Shown here: one piece after another, positions 25,483-37,720 of the stretch
Numbering within the stretch: the stretch's first letter is position 1
How the letters are laid out: every line of letters begins with the position of its first letter
From: Torreya grandis
Taxonomy: Eukaryota > Streptophyta > Pinopsida > Cupressales > Taxaceae
NCBI GenBank assembly: GCA_037957365.1
Contig: JARHVA010000223.1
Span: forward strand, 4,178,001-4,242,000
DNA length: 64,000 nucleotides
Direction of reading: 5' to 3'
Program-made: the position numbers and the translations under genes
The notes under the pieces: model-generated
Seen by the model: only the letters and a program-made list of their open reading frames with translations
Databases searched by the model: none
What the model was told of the DNA's origin: nothing

Positions 25483-27567
25483 ATGGGTCAATCTTTAAAC
25501 AGCATTTTGTCAGAAGAAGCCAGGGTAAGTCACTCAACTTATGCTTTCCTTTTGAATGAGTGTGCTAAACTTGGGACGGTCTCCGTTGCCAAAACACTGC
25601 ACGCGCAAATAATCAAATTGGGATTATCTGAATCAAACACCATCTTGGAAAATCATCTAGTCAACGTGTATGCTAAATGCCGCAGTGTTTTGGATGCACG
25701 CCAAGTGTTTGACAAAATCGGCCAACGAAATGTGGTGTCCTGGACTGCTCTCATTACAGGGTATGCCCAGAATGGGTGTAATGTGGAGCCAATGGTGTGT
25801 TTTTGTAGGATGTTGGAGGCTGGTGTGAAGCCCAATACGTTTACCATAAGTGCCATCCTTAGTGCAAGTGGAAGCCGACGTGATATTGAACATGGAAAGC
25901 AGCTCCATGGCTACATAATCAAGAGTGGGCTTCGATGGGATGTCTGTGTGGGTAATTCTTTATGCAGCATGTTTGCTAAATGTGGGAGTATGATATATGC
26001 ACGCCAAGTATTCGACAGAATGCGGGCACGAAATGTTATATCCTGGACAGCCATGTGTACAGGATATGTGGAGAGTGGTGATATTGAGCAAGCGTTTAAG
26101 ATTTTTTTCCTAATGCAATTGTCGGGGACAAAGCCAAACCAGTTCACTTTCACTGCTGTCCTTAGTGCATGCGGTTGCCTTGCAGTGATGGAACAGGGCA
26201 AACAGATCCATGCCTATATAACCAAACTTGGATATGAGCAAAATGTCTCTGTTGGGAATGCGATACTTGACATGTATGCCAAATGTGGGAACATAGAAGA
26301 TGCAAAAAAGGTGTTCGACTGGATGCCTGAAAGGAATTTGGTTTCTTGGAATGCAATAATTGCAGGTTACTCCCAGGCCAAGGATTCTCACACGGAAACT
26401 TTCAAACTCTTAGGCAAAATGCAGCATGCAGGCATGAAGCCTGACCTGTTCACGTTTGCCAGTGTCCTCAGTGCATGTGCTACGGGTGCCTCACTTGAAC
26501 AGGGTAAGAAGATCCATGTGAGCATAATTAAATCGGGACTAGAGGCTGATGTTGCTACGGGGAGTGCTCTTGTTACCATGTATGCCAAATGTGGAAGCAT
26601 TGAGGAGGCAAGTAAAGTGTTTGGTCAAATGGCTGATCGGAATGTAATTTCATGGACTACAATGATTATAGGATATGCTCAGCATGGGTATGGTCAAGAG
26701 GCTCTTGCTTGCTTTGAGGAAATGGAGAAAGCGGATGCAAAGCCAAATCGTATTACCTATATTGGTGTTCTTTCAGCATGCAGTCATGTAGGTCTGGTGG
26801 ATGAAGGAAAGAATTACTTCAATTCCATGAGAAAAGACCATGGCATTATGCCAACAATGGACCATTATGCATGCATGATTGACCTTTATGGCCGTGCAGG
26901 TCGCTTAGATGAAGCAATGGGACTTATTAAGAGGATGCCATTTAAACCCTGTGCTTTGATATGGCGTACCTTGCTTGGTGCATGCAGGATCCATGGCAAG
27001 ATGGAAGCAGGAAAATATGCAGCAGTAAACCTTCTCAAGTTAGAACCAGAAGATGCTGCAACATATGTCTTGCTGTCAAACATGTATGCATCGGCTGGCA
27101 GATGGAATGATGCAGTAACTGTAAGAAAAATGATGAGAGACAAGGCAGTGATAAAGGAACCCGGGCAGAGCTGGATTGAAGTGAAGAACCAAGTGCACGC
27201 ATTTGTAGCAAGAGACAGATCACACCCACAAACAGAAAAGATATATGGAATGTTGGAGAAGTTGAGAATGCAGTTAAAGAAGGCAGGGTATGTACCAGAC
27301 ACAAAATTTGTGTTCCATGACGTGGAGGAAAAGCAGAAGGAATATATCCTTTGGCATCACAGTGAGAGGCTTGCCATTGCATTTGGGCTTATTAGCATTC
27401 CCCACGGGACACCCATCCGTATTGTCAAGAACCTTCGCATCTGTGGTGATTGCCACACTGCTACAAAGTTCATCTCCAAAGTTGTTGGGCGAGAAATAGT
27501 TGTGAGGGATGCCAATCGCTTCCATCATTTCAAGGATGGTCTCTGTTCCTGTTCAGATTATTGGTGA
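25483..27567 (+). CDS. PLS-class pentatricopeptide repeat protein with DYW deaminase domain
   Basis: Intact 694-codon frame from the first ATG (25483); it stays open in frame back to 25438, just after an AG acceptor. Residues 1-559 are about 14 PPR motifs in the P-L-S order (blocks such as NVVSWTALITGYAQ, then YAKCGSIEEA) followed by E1 and E2 motifs. The DYW domain begins at PGQSW (560) and keeps the deaminase signature HSE (H626, E628), CGDCH (C654, C657) and the C-terminal HH-x5-CSCSDYW (H681, H682, C688, C690, DYW 692-694). Such proteins bind organelle transcripts and convert C to U. Repeats choose the RNA site; the DYW domain is the zinc-dependent cytidine deaminase. The target site and organelle cannot be read by eye. 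All key residues are present and no stop interrupts it, so this is the one gene in the window that looks functional. Large antisense frames on this segment are shadows. Confidence 0.97.
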   Translation: MGQSLNSILSEEARVSHSTYAFLLNECAKLGTVSVAKTLHAQIIKLGLSESNTILENHLVNVYAKCRSVLDARQVFDKIGQRNVVSWTALITGYAQNGCNVEPMVCFCRMLEAGVKPNTFTISAILSASGSRRDIEHGKQLHGYIIKSGLRWDVCVGNSLCSMFAKCGSMIYARQVFDRMRARNVISWTAMCTGYVESGDIEQAFKIFFLMQLSGTKPNQFTFTAVLSACGCLAVMEQGKQIHAYITKLGYEQNVSVGNAILDMYAKCGNIEDAKKVFDWMPERNLVSWNAIIAGYSQAKDSHTETFKLLGKMQHAGMKPDLFTFASVLSACATGASLEQGKKIHVSIIKSGLEADVATGSALVTMYAKCGSIEEASKVFGQMADRNVISWTTMIIGYAQHGYGQEALACFEEMEKADAKPNRITYIGVLSACSHVGLVDEGKNYFNSMRKDHGIMPTMDHYACMIDLYGRAGRLDEAMGLIKRMPFKPCALIWRTLLGACRIHGKMEAGKYAAVNLLKLEPEDAATYVLLSNMYASAGRWNDAVTVRKMMRDKAVIKEPGQSWIEVKNQVHAFVARDRSHPQTEKIYGMLEKLRMQLKKAGYVPDTKFVFHDVEEKQKEYILWHHSERLAIAFGLISIPHGTPIRIVKNLRICGDCHTATKFISKVVGREIVVRDANRFHHFKDGLCSCSDYW

Positions 27568-29638
27568 TTTTACGTTAAACAGGCAACATGCAAATATGGC
27601 TTTCCACATCGGGAAGCAATTTGTTGGCAACAAGAAGTAGAGACTGGATGCTGTTGTCACTTTGGTTCCATGGTATCTGGTTACTTTCATTAGAGACTAC
27701 AGTTGCTTCGGTATTGCCTTTGAACAGTGTACTTTTCTGGAACAGTACATAGAGATTGTTCTTTCTAACGTGGTTGGAATCTTGCTCAGGACTCAATTCC
27801 TTGTTGCCGAACACAATGGCTTCTAAATTCTTCGGGAGATTTTTGGATCAATAAGAAGAGATAAAGACATCAGGGTTACGTTTTACCAATTCTTGTAAAG
27901 AAAACACTGAGAATGTTTCCTAGTGCTCTAGGAGAAGCAGGCATCTGACATGATAGCATCTGCAGCAGTATTGAAGGAATGAAATATTGTAAGGGGCATC
28001 AAAATGCGCTCATTTCTTACACCAGATAAAGCTAAGCTGAGGCAATATAATGATGAGCACCTATCTATAAAATCCTGCTCTCAAACTTGAAGGTATGGCT
28101 CAGATCTGACATCACGTGTTTGAAATTGTCATCCATATCTGCATATTTCATGTCTGGCCTCAAAGCCTTCACGCCACTTCTTTTGCTGCCTCTAAGTTCA
28201 TATGAACATCTGGCTGAGGTATATAAGCTGGGCATCATATTTTTATTGTGTCTGTCATCTATGCAAATTTAGCAGAAAACCTGCAATGGGAAGTCCTTTA
28301 AATGCCGATTACGACCTGATGGCCCTTTGACGAGATTGTGATCATCCTATGAAGAAACCAACATAGAGCTGCACTCTGAACTAGCGGCCATTGTGTTGAA
28401 GAGGCTAGGTTATATTAGATTTTTCCATCATCAATTTATTGTAGCAAATGTGATATATTTCCTTTAGAGGTGGTAATCATCATGATTATGTTTGAAAATC
28501 ACATAAACATGCTGTTGAACCAGAATTGAAATAATATAGCAGATTACAGATCAATACTCAGATAGTGAACCAGAGATATGCATGCAAGACACCCAAATTT
28601 GATGATGCCTACAAACAGTTGTTCTGTTGTAGAGGTTATTTTTAAAGGTGCGAAGTATTGCCCATGTAAGATTACATGACCATATACAATTAAAGGTGTA
28701 AAGGATTTGCATATGTTATAGCAATATGGCAGTGTTCAACACGATCATGTAAATTCCTCCTTGGACTAGAGGATTGAAGTGATACATCATGCATTGTAAG
28801 ACGATTAAGTTTGCACTTATTTTAGAAAAACTCATTTAATTATTATTTGAGAAAGATAGTTTGTGATGGAATAATTTTTTTTCTGAAGTAGGAGAATTCA
28901 TTCATTTCTGTTGTTCAAATATATTCTTTAATAATTTGTAAACCCAATACTACTTGGTAACAATGGTCTATCAAGGATGCGTTAATAACATTTGGAAAGT
29001 GATTGGAACTTTTAAGATTCATTTTGAGGATTGAGAATACATCTCATTTAAAATTGTTAAAAAGGTTAAAATGTTATTAAATAAAAGTGGGGGTTATAAG
29101 TATAAAATATGTTTCGCAAAAGAAAAGATGGAAGATGCAACAAATAAAATGGACCTGACCATGACAGTAGAATTGTTAAATTTTCAGTCCTTATGGCCTA
29201 TCTTAATTTATAAAAGACTTAATCAACACACTTGTAAGATTGAACAAAACATAGCTATTTGAAAGAGAGCAATAAGAGAGACACTCCTTGCAAAACAAAC
29301 CATGCACAATATATGCAACAATCCACATATGCAAATGAGAAGAGACATCAACCCATAGGGTTGCGAGGCCCTTCACCAATTGGGCCTTTTTGGTTTAAAG
29401 CAACTTCAAACCATAAAGGAAGTGTGTGATTTGCTTTAGTATTGTTGATAGGAAAAATATTTCCTTGGAGATGGACTTTGATATTGACTTGTATGTACGA
29501 CTAATGCTTAAATGGAGGCTAAAGATAAGGTTGCATAGCACGTTCTTACTCCAGTATTTTTTGTTCCTTGGGAAGATCCCCTTTGAAAATTCTTTCTATT
29601 ATGTCGATCATAATGCCTTGTTGTTGTTGTTGTCTATT
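27568..29638. other. 3' flank of the PPR gene and unassigned DNA
   Basis: The first several hundred bases are likely 3' UTR (possible polyadenylation-type words such as AATAAGAAG near 27850). 28087-28272 and 29071-29262 are short open frames without recognisable domains. The remainder shows nothing I can assign. Confidence 0.5.
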
Positions 29639-29643
29639 GGACA
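29639..29643. repeat. Target-site duplication, left copy
   Basis: GGACA immediately precedes the left LTR; the same five bases follow the right LTR at 37716-37720. Confidence 0.65.
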
Positions 29644-30848
29644 TGATCTAACCTTATAGGATTTTACACAAGTAATTTCTATGTTTGGTTAAAGCACTGA
29701 GATATCTAAATCAATTAAATAATATGCAATAATTAAGCACTGATTTGTTAAAGCTTTTGATCTTCTTTGACTTTCTAAAAATAGTAATAAATGGGCATAA
29801 ATATAGATTCATTTAGAAAGTGATTGTTGTGAATGATCTAGGTTTTGAAAACTAAGTAATGGATAGTTTTGAGTGTCGTCAACGAGATTCTAGAATGTTT
29901 GTTTACTGAACAATAGCGCCCCATATGGACAATATCACCATGTTGTAGTGTCTTCAAAGTGGCACTAGTGTCCCCTTTGTGGAACTGTTCCTATTTTTTG
30001 GGAGCACTTGCGCCTTTGTTTTTAGGTCCTATTCCTATGCGCACGAAATCTAGAATTATGTGTTGTGTCTGGAAAGCTTGATTTAGTGTGCAAACCCTAA
30101 TCCTTCTTGCAAGTATGGCATGAACAATAATTGTGTGTTCATTAGTATGATCGGTTGGACATCCTCAACACCCCATTGTGAAGAGAGTTGCCTATATATC
30201 AATACTCCAAAGAGGGATCAAGTTCGATGTAGTTCTTCCACCTAGTGCTTGATGCAAGTGCAAGTGAATGCTAGAATGAGAGTGGATTTAGATTCTTTGA
30301 ATGTGTTTGAGCTTTCAAATCTTTGAAAACTGGACTTAGGGTTGTTGTAGATGGTAGTATGCAGAAGTAGGGCAGAACAGAGATCAAATACCTTAATTTT
30401 GCTCAACTTGTCTTTGATTTGAATGTGCTTTTGCATCTCTTTTCCATCTAGTGAATAAGGGTCAAATAGACTTGTATTTATAGAGATCTGTAACTTGTGT
30501 GGATAAGAAAATGTGCTTAGGCTGACCTTAGTAGAGGCACATATTTGAAAAAGTATCTGTTCGGGAGAGTTAGGGATAAGAACAGTAGCGTCCAGTTGAG
30601 GACACTAGTGCCATGTGGTTGTAGTGTCCCAAATGTGGTGCTAATGTTCATCTGGTAGACTGTTGAGCAAACTGGGTTGGGATCTAAGAAAACTGTCTTG
30701 GACTATGTTTTGACTGACTGTAGGTGTTTGTGATCTACACAATGGCTGGAAAAGTGTGTCTAAGACTCTAGGATAGGTCTAGGGCTAAGCGAGGAATAGG
30801 TCAACTCAAGTAACACTCTTAGCATCCAATTACCACTTTTAGGTGATA
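29644..30848 (-). repeat. 3' LTR (in - orientation) of the gag-protease element
   Basis: Matches 36505-37715 over its whole length, with a similar total length and numerous substitutions. Contains the short palindromic word cluster around GGCACTAGTGTCC (29961) and GGACACTAGTGCC (30600). No good polypurine tract is visible next to it. Confidence 0.85.
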
Positions 30849-33800
30849 GAAATGCAACAAAGCGAAATGACTAGTATAAAAGAAAAAATTGTACTTGGAC
30901 TTACCTTAAAAGTGAAGCCCGTGCAACTAAGTCTGAGTATGTGAAGTTGGGTCTGTGTATGTGAAACATGATTCAAAGCAATGACCTGCAATGAAATATG
31001 CAAAAATCAGTTCTTACTTAAGAGATGGTCAAAAGCAAAAGACTGTGTTGAAATAAGGTAATTGAGTAAAGTTGAGTAAAGAGAGCTCGGAAAGGAATGA
31101 ATACACCTCGTTGGGTATGTGAACCAATGCATGAACCTGGTGACAACTTGTGTGTGTGTACATAATGATCACATCGTTGAATAACTTGGACTGAGCTGAT
31201 GGCTTGCTCAATCCTCATATAGGTGGCTCAAGAACTCAATCTGGTTTTGACGCTATTATTGCCCACCCCTGCTCGGTGTATCTTGATTTGTGAATAGTTT
31301 GGATAAGACTGTAAGTGTGTTTAACTCTCTCATGTGAGTGGCTCAAGAAATCAAGTACGCTATGACTCCATCATTGCCAACCCTTGTGAAGTAGATGCAT
31401 CTATAATTGAACTACTCAAAGTGCTGAAAGTATCTAACTGTATGTCGGCTCAGAGACCATTCGGGTATATTAGGTAGCTCTGGACCACTCGGGAATGCCA
31501 ACCACTGCAAATGGAGTAAGGCATGAATCTGGTGACAGCCTAGAATGTGATAACAAGTGTATAAAGCGTAGAGAATGACATGGAGTTTGCCATTCCATCT
31601 AATCAACTTGTGTGTAGCTGAGTATATGGAAATTATGTGTCATGCACATGCCCCTATTCTGATATATGAGTACACTAATTTTGAACTAAGTATGTAACAA
31701 CTGAATATGTGTAATTAAATTGAATGTGGAAGTGAACATGCCATGCATGAGGCCCCCAAATATGAGCAACTGGTATGCATCTAAACTGAAATGAGTGTAT
31801 TTGAGCAAAATCTGAACATAATTATCAACCCTGTGACTGTATCTATGCAAATTTGTATTGTACCTGATGTACTAATTTGAATAATATGGGTTATCCTAAA
31901 GTTTTGGCTACTAAACAGTAGCGCCCTATGGCGCTAGAATCCCAATCTAGGTGCTAATGTATATCTGGTCTAAAATCTAGATGATCTGAAATGTTGTCTC
32001 AATCTCTATTTTTCCCTGCCCCCGCGTGTTTGATTTTTGAAATTGACCCTGTGCGCTGAAATTTATTTGTGAATAGAAATGTAAGAGCTTGATCTATGTG
32101 ACAAATCCCTGTGAATGCCCCCTATTTTGAGGGGAGTTGTGAAACCTGTGTAAGAACTGCCCTCAAAAGAAGTAGCTCTGCAAAATATGTTAGCCAGAGC
32201 ATGTGCATGATATTCCAATACAATTTACAAACATAACTTCAAAATATAAAAGAATCTAAGCATGAGTAAGTAATTTAAGATGTATGTTGTAATCTAGCAT
32301 TGCATAAGGGTGTCAAGATAGATGTAATCAATGTGTATAACAACAAATCTGAGTAACTATTTAGGGGGATGGGGCATGATGTCCATCATGGCACTCAAGT
32401 AGGAAGGGTAGATGCATGAGGTCCCTCATGGCATCAAAAACTGGTGTGTTTGTAACAAGCGTCATGGTGTAGAAGCATACAAAAAAACAAACATACAAGC
32501 ACACGAGGCACACAAAGGTAGGCCACAATACAATGGACATGGGCACATGTCACTAAATATGGAAATGAAAACATACAAGGACATGTTCAAATGTCCACAT
32601 ACGCCAACACTAAGCAATTTGACTTAGAGCCATATAAAAGGGCATATTCAAATGTCTGCATATAGATGCAAGAAAGCACACACAAGGGACATGGACACAT
32701 GTCCAAAGCATACAAATAAAGAAGTGGCGTAGAGCCAAAGAATAATGGCATATTCAAATGCCCTTGAAGATGGAAGAAGCATAGGAAACACAATCAAGTT
32801 TAATCTAGGAACTAGAAATGAAAGCATCTATAACTGTGTAGTACAAATCTATGTAGATGTGAGAATGCATATATACTGAGTCTAACTAATTATAGTTGGC
32901 AAAAAATCTAAACAATGAGTAGCAATGATTAATATCAAGATGTATCAATGTGTAAATTAGAATGCATAGTATGTAAAGATAGAACTTGTTAGTAGCAATT
33001 GTCTATGAGATGCCCCCAAGTGGGTGGATGTATCAAATGTATAAACTTGGATCAATGTATATGCCCCAAGTGGGTAGATGATCGTTGGTCTGGATCAATG
33101 TAGTGGACCAAAGTCCTATCTGAAATCTACAAGCACTCGACAAGAACAAGTGAAACATATGTGTATGATAAAACCAACTATACTAGGATAGATAACAATA
33201 TGCAATATCTGGCAAGTAGTAGAAATGTAAACATAACAATATATGCAATCTATAAATTTTGTGTTTTCAAAATATTTAAATGTTTTTGTATTTTGACATG
33301 TTATATTGTTTTTGTGTTTTCTGAGTATAAGCTATGTACAAACAAATGAAAATAAACTATGTGCAAGGAACGATAGAGAGAAGGAAGTATGTATAAGGGT
33401 AGGAACCATACTAACTAATGAGTCTCATGGGAGACTCACTATCACCATGACCTATGTCGAATAGGGGAACTGTGATCGTGCGTGTGGTGTGAAAGTGCAA
33501 CTGTGAGCCCATGATCTACTATGTTGTATAATCTGAGTCTAAAGCTGCCTATGTAGTGATGTTATGGTACTGACTGTGATGCCTTGTGAACTGTAGGGGT
33601 CTTAGGGACCTATTTGGTAGAAGTAAAAGCTATAAGTGATGTAGGTACCTTGTGCTGAGAACCCCTAGAACCCAATAAAACTAATCTTGACATAAACTGA
33701 GTAGAGGAAGGTCCTCTAGAACCTATGACATATCTCTGATGCAAGGGTCTCTCTAGTAATGGTATTCATGGGAGAGTATGCATACATGTAGATACTGTAG

Positions 33801-33979
33801 GAGTAGACCTGTGTTTCACTGATGACTCTGCTAAACACTGTGATGTATGCATAGGAGCTATAATCTCTACTGTAACTAATAACCGTGCAATATCTGGTAA
33901 TGGTGTTGGAAATGTAATTGGTGTCTATGCTGGAACTATAGCTAGAAATTGTGTTAGAACTACCTATGAGATGGGTAGA
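30849..33979 (-). other. Non-coding 3' region of the gag-protease element
   Basis: No polymerase domain on either strand. It holds degenerate internal repeats: GTGGCTCAAGAA (31223 and 31337, period about 114); ATGCCCCCAAGTGGGTGGATG-like text at about 33010 and 33060; and GGACATGGGCACATGTC (32533) with GGACATGGACACATGTCC (32687). Repeats of this kind are common in the 3' regions of long plant Ty3 elements. Confidence 0.6.
32533..32765. repeat. Degenerate repeat with palindromic GGACATG...CATGTCC words
   Basis: Two related blocks about 154 bp apart (GGACATGGGCACATGTC, then GGACATGGACACATGTCC). GGGCATATTCAAATG at 32640 recurs as TGGCATATTCAAATG at 32747. Confidence 0.6.
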
Positions 33980-36063
33980 GGATACTCATATGGGACACCG
34001 TCAACATTAACCACCTAATTAACATGTATATACTTCAAGCATCGATGTATTGTATATGGAAGGGCTCAGAGCTATTGTAACCATGCCCTACCCAGTAATA
34101 TATCAAATACACCTACACTAGGTACTATTAGGAATTGAGTAGCTGTGTGCTGGTCCAACTTGTAATAGAAGCACAATCTCCCTGATGAAGCTCTGAATGT
34201 AGCCAATGAAACCACTAATGATTGTATTTTTATGGAATATATCTTGCTCCATGTAGCCCAAGTGTTGTAATAGTGTCATGGTGCACATGCTTATGCTTGA
34301 CCCATTTTTAACCATAACACTGTGAATAAGATGGTGGTCTATGTATGCTCATATGAAGAATGCATGTAAATTTGTGTCATCATCCACAATCCCCTGTTGT
34401 CAAAATATGATAAGTGGTCTAGTTGGCATTGTAGTATGATACATGCAAATAATGTTAAGTAGTGGATGTGTCTCCTCTATAACTGTGTGATAGGAATCTA
34501 GTGGTGGATGCGCCTAGTATGTATAGTGAACCCCTGATGTGCCCTCTACCTCATTCATTGTATGCTTCGAGAATGGATTTGAAAATATCTTCAGTGCCTT
34601 AGCCTCTATTTGATGTTGTTTCAGTGCCTCTGTGGGTGTGCCCACATCAATACTGTTAGCCTTGATGAGATCTTGTATCTTGTGCTTTAGGATAATGCAT
34701 CTATTTGTCATGTGGCCTGGTGCCCTGTGATACTTGCATAATGCATTTGAATTATAACTCCTTGGAAAAGGCCATGTTGTATCAACCTCTTTAATGGGAG
34801 AGAAAGAGATATGACATTGCATTCCAATAGTTGTTGTAGAACCCGTGTCGGTGACTCTAGAAGATTAGTGAAGACTCTGCATTGATGAGTAGATAAAACC
34901 AATCTAGGAGATGGCTTGGAATCTGCATTGACTGTGGCATTTTGATCACTTTTATTTTTTATGACCCTTACCTTAGATGGAGGTTTGTTTAAACTCTTAA
35001 TAGTTGATTTTGATCCATTTGTGTACTTGAGTTTGCCCATTGATAAGAGCTTAGCCTCTCTTTCCTTGACTTGTGGCACATATCAATAAATGTGGGAAAC
35101 TTCTTGAACAAGATAACTTTGTGTAGTGCCAGTAATAGATTCTGTTTAAATATATCCTAAAGCTCTCTATTTTCCATGGGGCTAGTCAATTTGGATAATA
35201 TTGTCTTGTATCATAAGACATAATTGGTGATACTCATTTGAATTTTGGTTTAATTATGGCACTTGTGCATAGGATATCTTATCACTGATGTTGATAGAGA
35301 AGTGTGCTAGGAACATATCAACTAAAGGATCGAATGTTGTGATAGATTGATTTGGCAAATGATAAAACCACTATAGGGCATAATCCTTGAGATTGCATGG
35401 AAATAGATTCGTAAGAAGACAATCGTTGGACACATAATCCAAGCATGTTGTATGAAAGGCTCTAAGGTGATGATCTAGGTCACCTTTGCCATCATATAAT
35501 GTGAGCTTGGGTGCCACAAAATTGGATGGCAAAGGAGTTTACACTAAGTGATGTGCCAAAGGTGTATGCAAGAGAATATTGGAATCCAAAGCATGTGATG
35601 GCCTAACTTCTCCCTTCTTGAGATGTAACAACTTAGATTGCAGAGTTTGAGCCTCATGCATAAGGGATTGTACATCTGGAGTAGAGGAACTAGCCACAAG
35701 TGGTGTAGCTATCACTGATGGTTGAATAACAATCTTGGATTGTGCTATCTGAGTTGGTTGAGTTGGCCCCACTAGAGGTGTAACAACATTATTAACTAGA
35801 GGGGTTGAAGATTGACCTTTAGTTGTCTTATTCTTGATTTCTAATATGGTCTATAGAATATGTGCATGATCAAGGGGATGTTCCTTAATTCTATCTCTAA
35901 AGTCTTCTAATACCTCATCTTTGTTCATAATTATGTTATTATTGTTAAGTGGAGATAGTGTGTCATGATTCTCAATGTGTACCTCATCTTGCTCTTGGTT
36001 GTATTATTTATCTTATGATACATTTTCATTGAATTCCACATAATTGGGGTGTGAAGGATTCAT
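33980..36063 (-). pseudogene. gag-protease remnant of the non-autonomous Ty3 element
   Basis: Read on -, an ATG at 36063 starts MNPSHPNYVEFNENVS. A P/T/S-rich region follows, then the capsid domain at about 35530-35270 (FVAPKLTLYDGKGDLDHHLR, WFYHLPNQSITTFDPLVDMF, FLAHFSI), a knuckle-like CKYHRAPGHMTNRC with IQDLI (about 34730), and the protease remnant: MVKNGSSISMC near 34310 (the catalytic D-G/S-G is altered to N-G) and FDILLGRAWLQ near 34090, ending VDGVPYEYPLP near 33970. These are the usual marks of plant Ogre/Tat Gag-Pro. Stops and frame changes show it is dead. Confidence 0.8.
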
Positions 36064-36297
36064 CGCTGAAGTTGTAATAGGTTCCTTGTCCTTGTTATAG
36101 GCTCGAATAACAAGAATATAAATATTCTCTATAGGATTACCACCTAGTCTAACACTTCTTAATGGAAGAGAGCTTTTTTAGGTGGCATATAATAAACAAA
36201 TTGAAATAGAGATACTACAATAGAATGTATGAATTTTGAAAAATTAATAGCAACGAATGAAAATAGGAGAAAAAATGATACAAACCATAAAAGCATC

Positions 36298-36545
36298 TAG
36301 GGTTAGGGTTTTTAGAATTTAGGGTTTCTTCACAACAATTTAAATTATACGTAAAATAAATTAAAACCCTAATAGGAAAATTTGATTTAATTTATCTAGG
36401 TTGTCTAAAAAAATAAGTAGGCAACCCTAAATAATTGCACACAAATTTGGATTAATGCAAGCTAGGGTTTGAAGCAATATTCGAAGTAAGATGGGTTCAA
36501 CAATTGATTTAACCTTTTAGGGTTTTACACAAGTAATTCTTATGC
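36298..36545. repeat. Cluster of telo-box-like AAACCCTA/TAGGGTTT words
   Basis: Within about 250 bp are CTAGGGTTAGGGTTTTT (36298), TTTAGGGTTTCTTC (36320), TTAAAACCCTAAT (36361), CAACCCTAAAT (36422), CTAGGGTTTGAAG (36462) and TTTTAGGGTTTTACAC (36515). They sit in the leader between LTR and gag of the - element. Confidence 0.6.
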
Positions 36546-37715
36546 TTGGTTAAAGGGCTGAGATATCTAAATTAGTTAAATAATATGTAATAATTAAGCA
36601 CTGATTTGTTATAGATGTTGACCTTATTTGACTTTCCAAAAATAGTAATAAATAGGCATAAATATAGACTCATATGTAAAGTGATTGTCGTGGATGATCT
36701 GGGTTCTAAAAATTGAGTTCTGGATAGTTCTGAGTGTCGTCAACAGGGTTCTGGAATATGTTTTCTCACTAGATAATAACACCCCATATGAACAATAGCA
36801 CCATGTTGATGTAGTGTTCTAAAAGTGGCACTCGTGTCCCCTTTGCAAGACTATTCCTATTTTTTGGGAGCACCTACACTTGTGTTTTTAAGTCCTGTTT
36901 CTGCACACAAAATTTAGAACCCTATGTTGTGCTTGGAATCCTAATTTTGTGTGCAGACCGTAATCTTCCTTGCAATTATGGCATGAGCAATAATTATGTG
37001 TTTATTAGTAGGATAGGATGGATATCCTCATCACTCAGTTGTTAAGAGATTTGCTTACATACCAATACTTCTAAGTGGGATCAAGCCCAATGTAGTTATC
37101 CCACCTAGTGTTTGATGCAAGTTCAAGTGAATACTATAATGAAAGTGGACTTGGATGCCTTGAATATGCTTGAGCTTTGAAATCTTTGAAAACTGGGTTT
37201 AGGGTTGTTGTAGATGGTAGTATGTAGAATTAGGGAAGAATAGGGATCAAATATCTTAATTTTGCTCAACTTATCTTTGAGTTGAATGTGTTTTTGCATC
37301 TCTTTTCTATCTAGTGAATAAGGGTCAAATAGACTTGTATTTATAGAGATTTGTAGCTTGTGCAGATAAGAAAATATGCTTAGGCCAGCCTTTTGAAGGG
37401 CACACATTTGAGAAAGTATATGTTTGAGAGAGTTAGGGCTAAGGACAATAGTGCATAGTTGGGGACATTAGTGTTATGTGGCTATAGTGTCCCAAATGTG
37501 GTGCTAATGTCCACTTGACAGACTACTGAACAAACTAAGTTGGAATTTGAGAAAGCTATTTTGGAATTATGTTCTGACTGGCTATAGGTGTCTATGGTCT
37601 ACACAATGGCTAGAAAAGTGTGTCTAAGACTCTAGGATAGGTCTACGGCTAAGCTAGGAATACGCTAACTCAAGAAACATTCTTAGCATCTAATTACCAC
37701 TTTTAGGTGATTATA
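36505..37715 (-). repeat. 5' LTR (in - orientation) of the gag-protease element
   Basis: Direct copy of 29644-30848. Its inner edge is followed on - by the gag leader. No standard initiator-Met primer site is visible downstream of its end (36504 and lower), so the primer is unknown. Confidence 0.85.
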
Positions 37716-37720
37716 GGACA
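37716..37720. repeat. Target-site duplication, right copy
   Basis: GGACA repeats the five bases at 29639-29643. Confidence 0.6.

Larger units (their letters stand above)
29644..37715 (-). mobile_element. Non-autonomous Ty3/gypsy element carrying gag and protease only
   Basis: Two direct copies of about 1.2 kb (29644-30848 and 36505-37715) flank 5.7 kb. On -, next to the right LTR, are a gag capsid domain, a CCHC-like knuckle and a protease domain; then 3.1 kb of non-coding DNA follows up to the left LTR. There is no RT, RNase H or integrase. GGACA flanks both ends. In - orientation the LTRs read TA...CA instead of TG...CA; a single C-to-T change explains this. Polymerase functions must have been supplied by another element. 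Confidence 0.8.

Noticed and set aside
25653..27528. Several antisense open frames of 60-138 codons
   Set aside because: They lie entirely inside the intact PPR-DYW gene and recur with its repeat period, so they are shadows.
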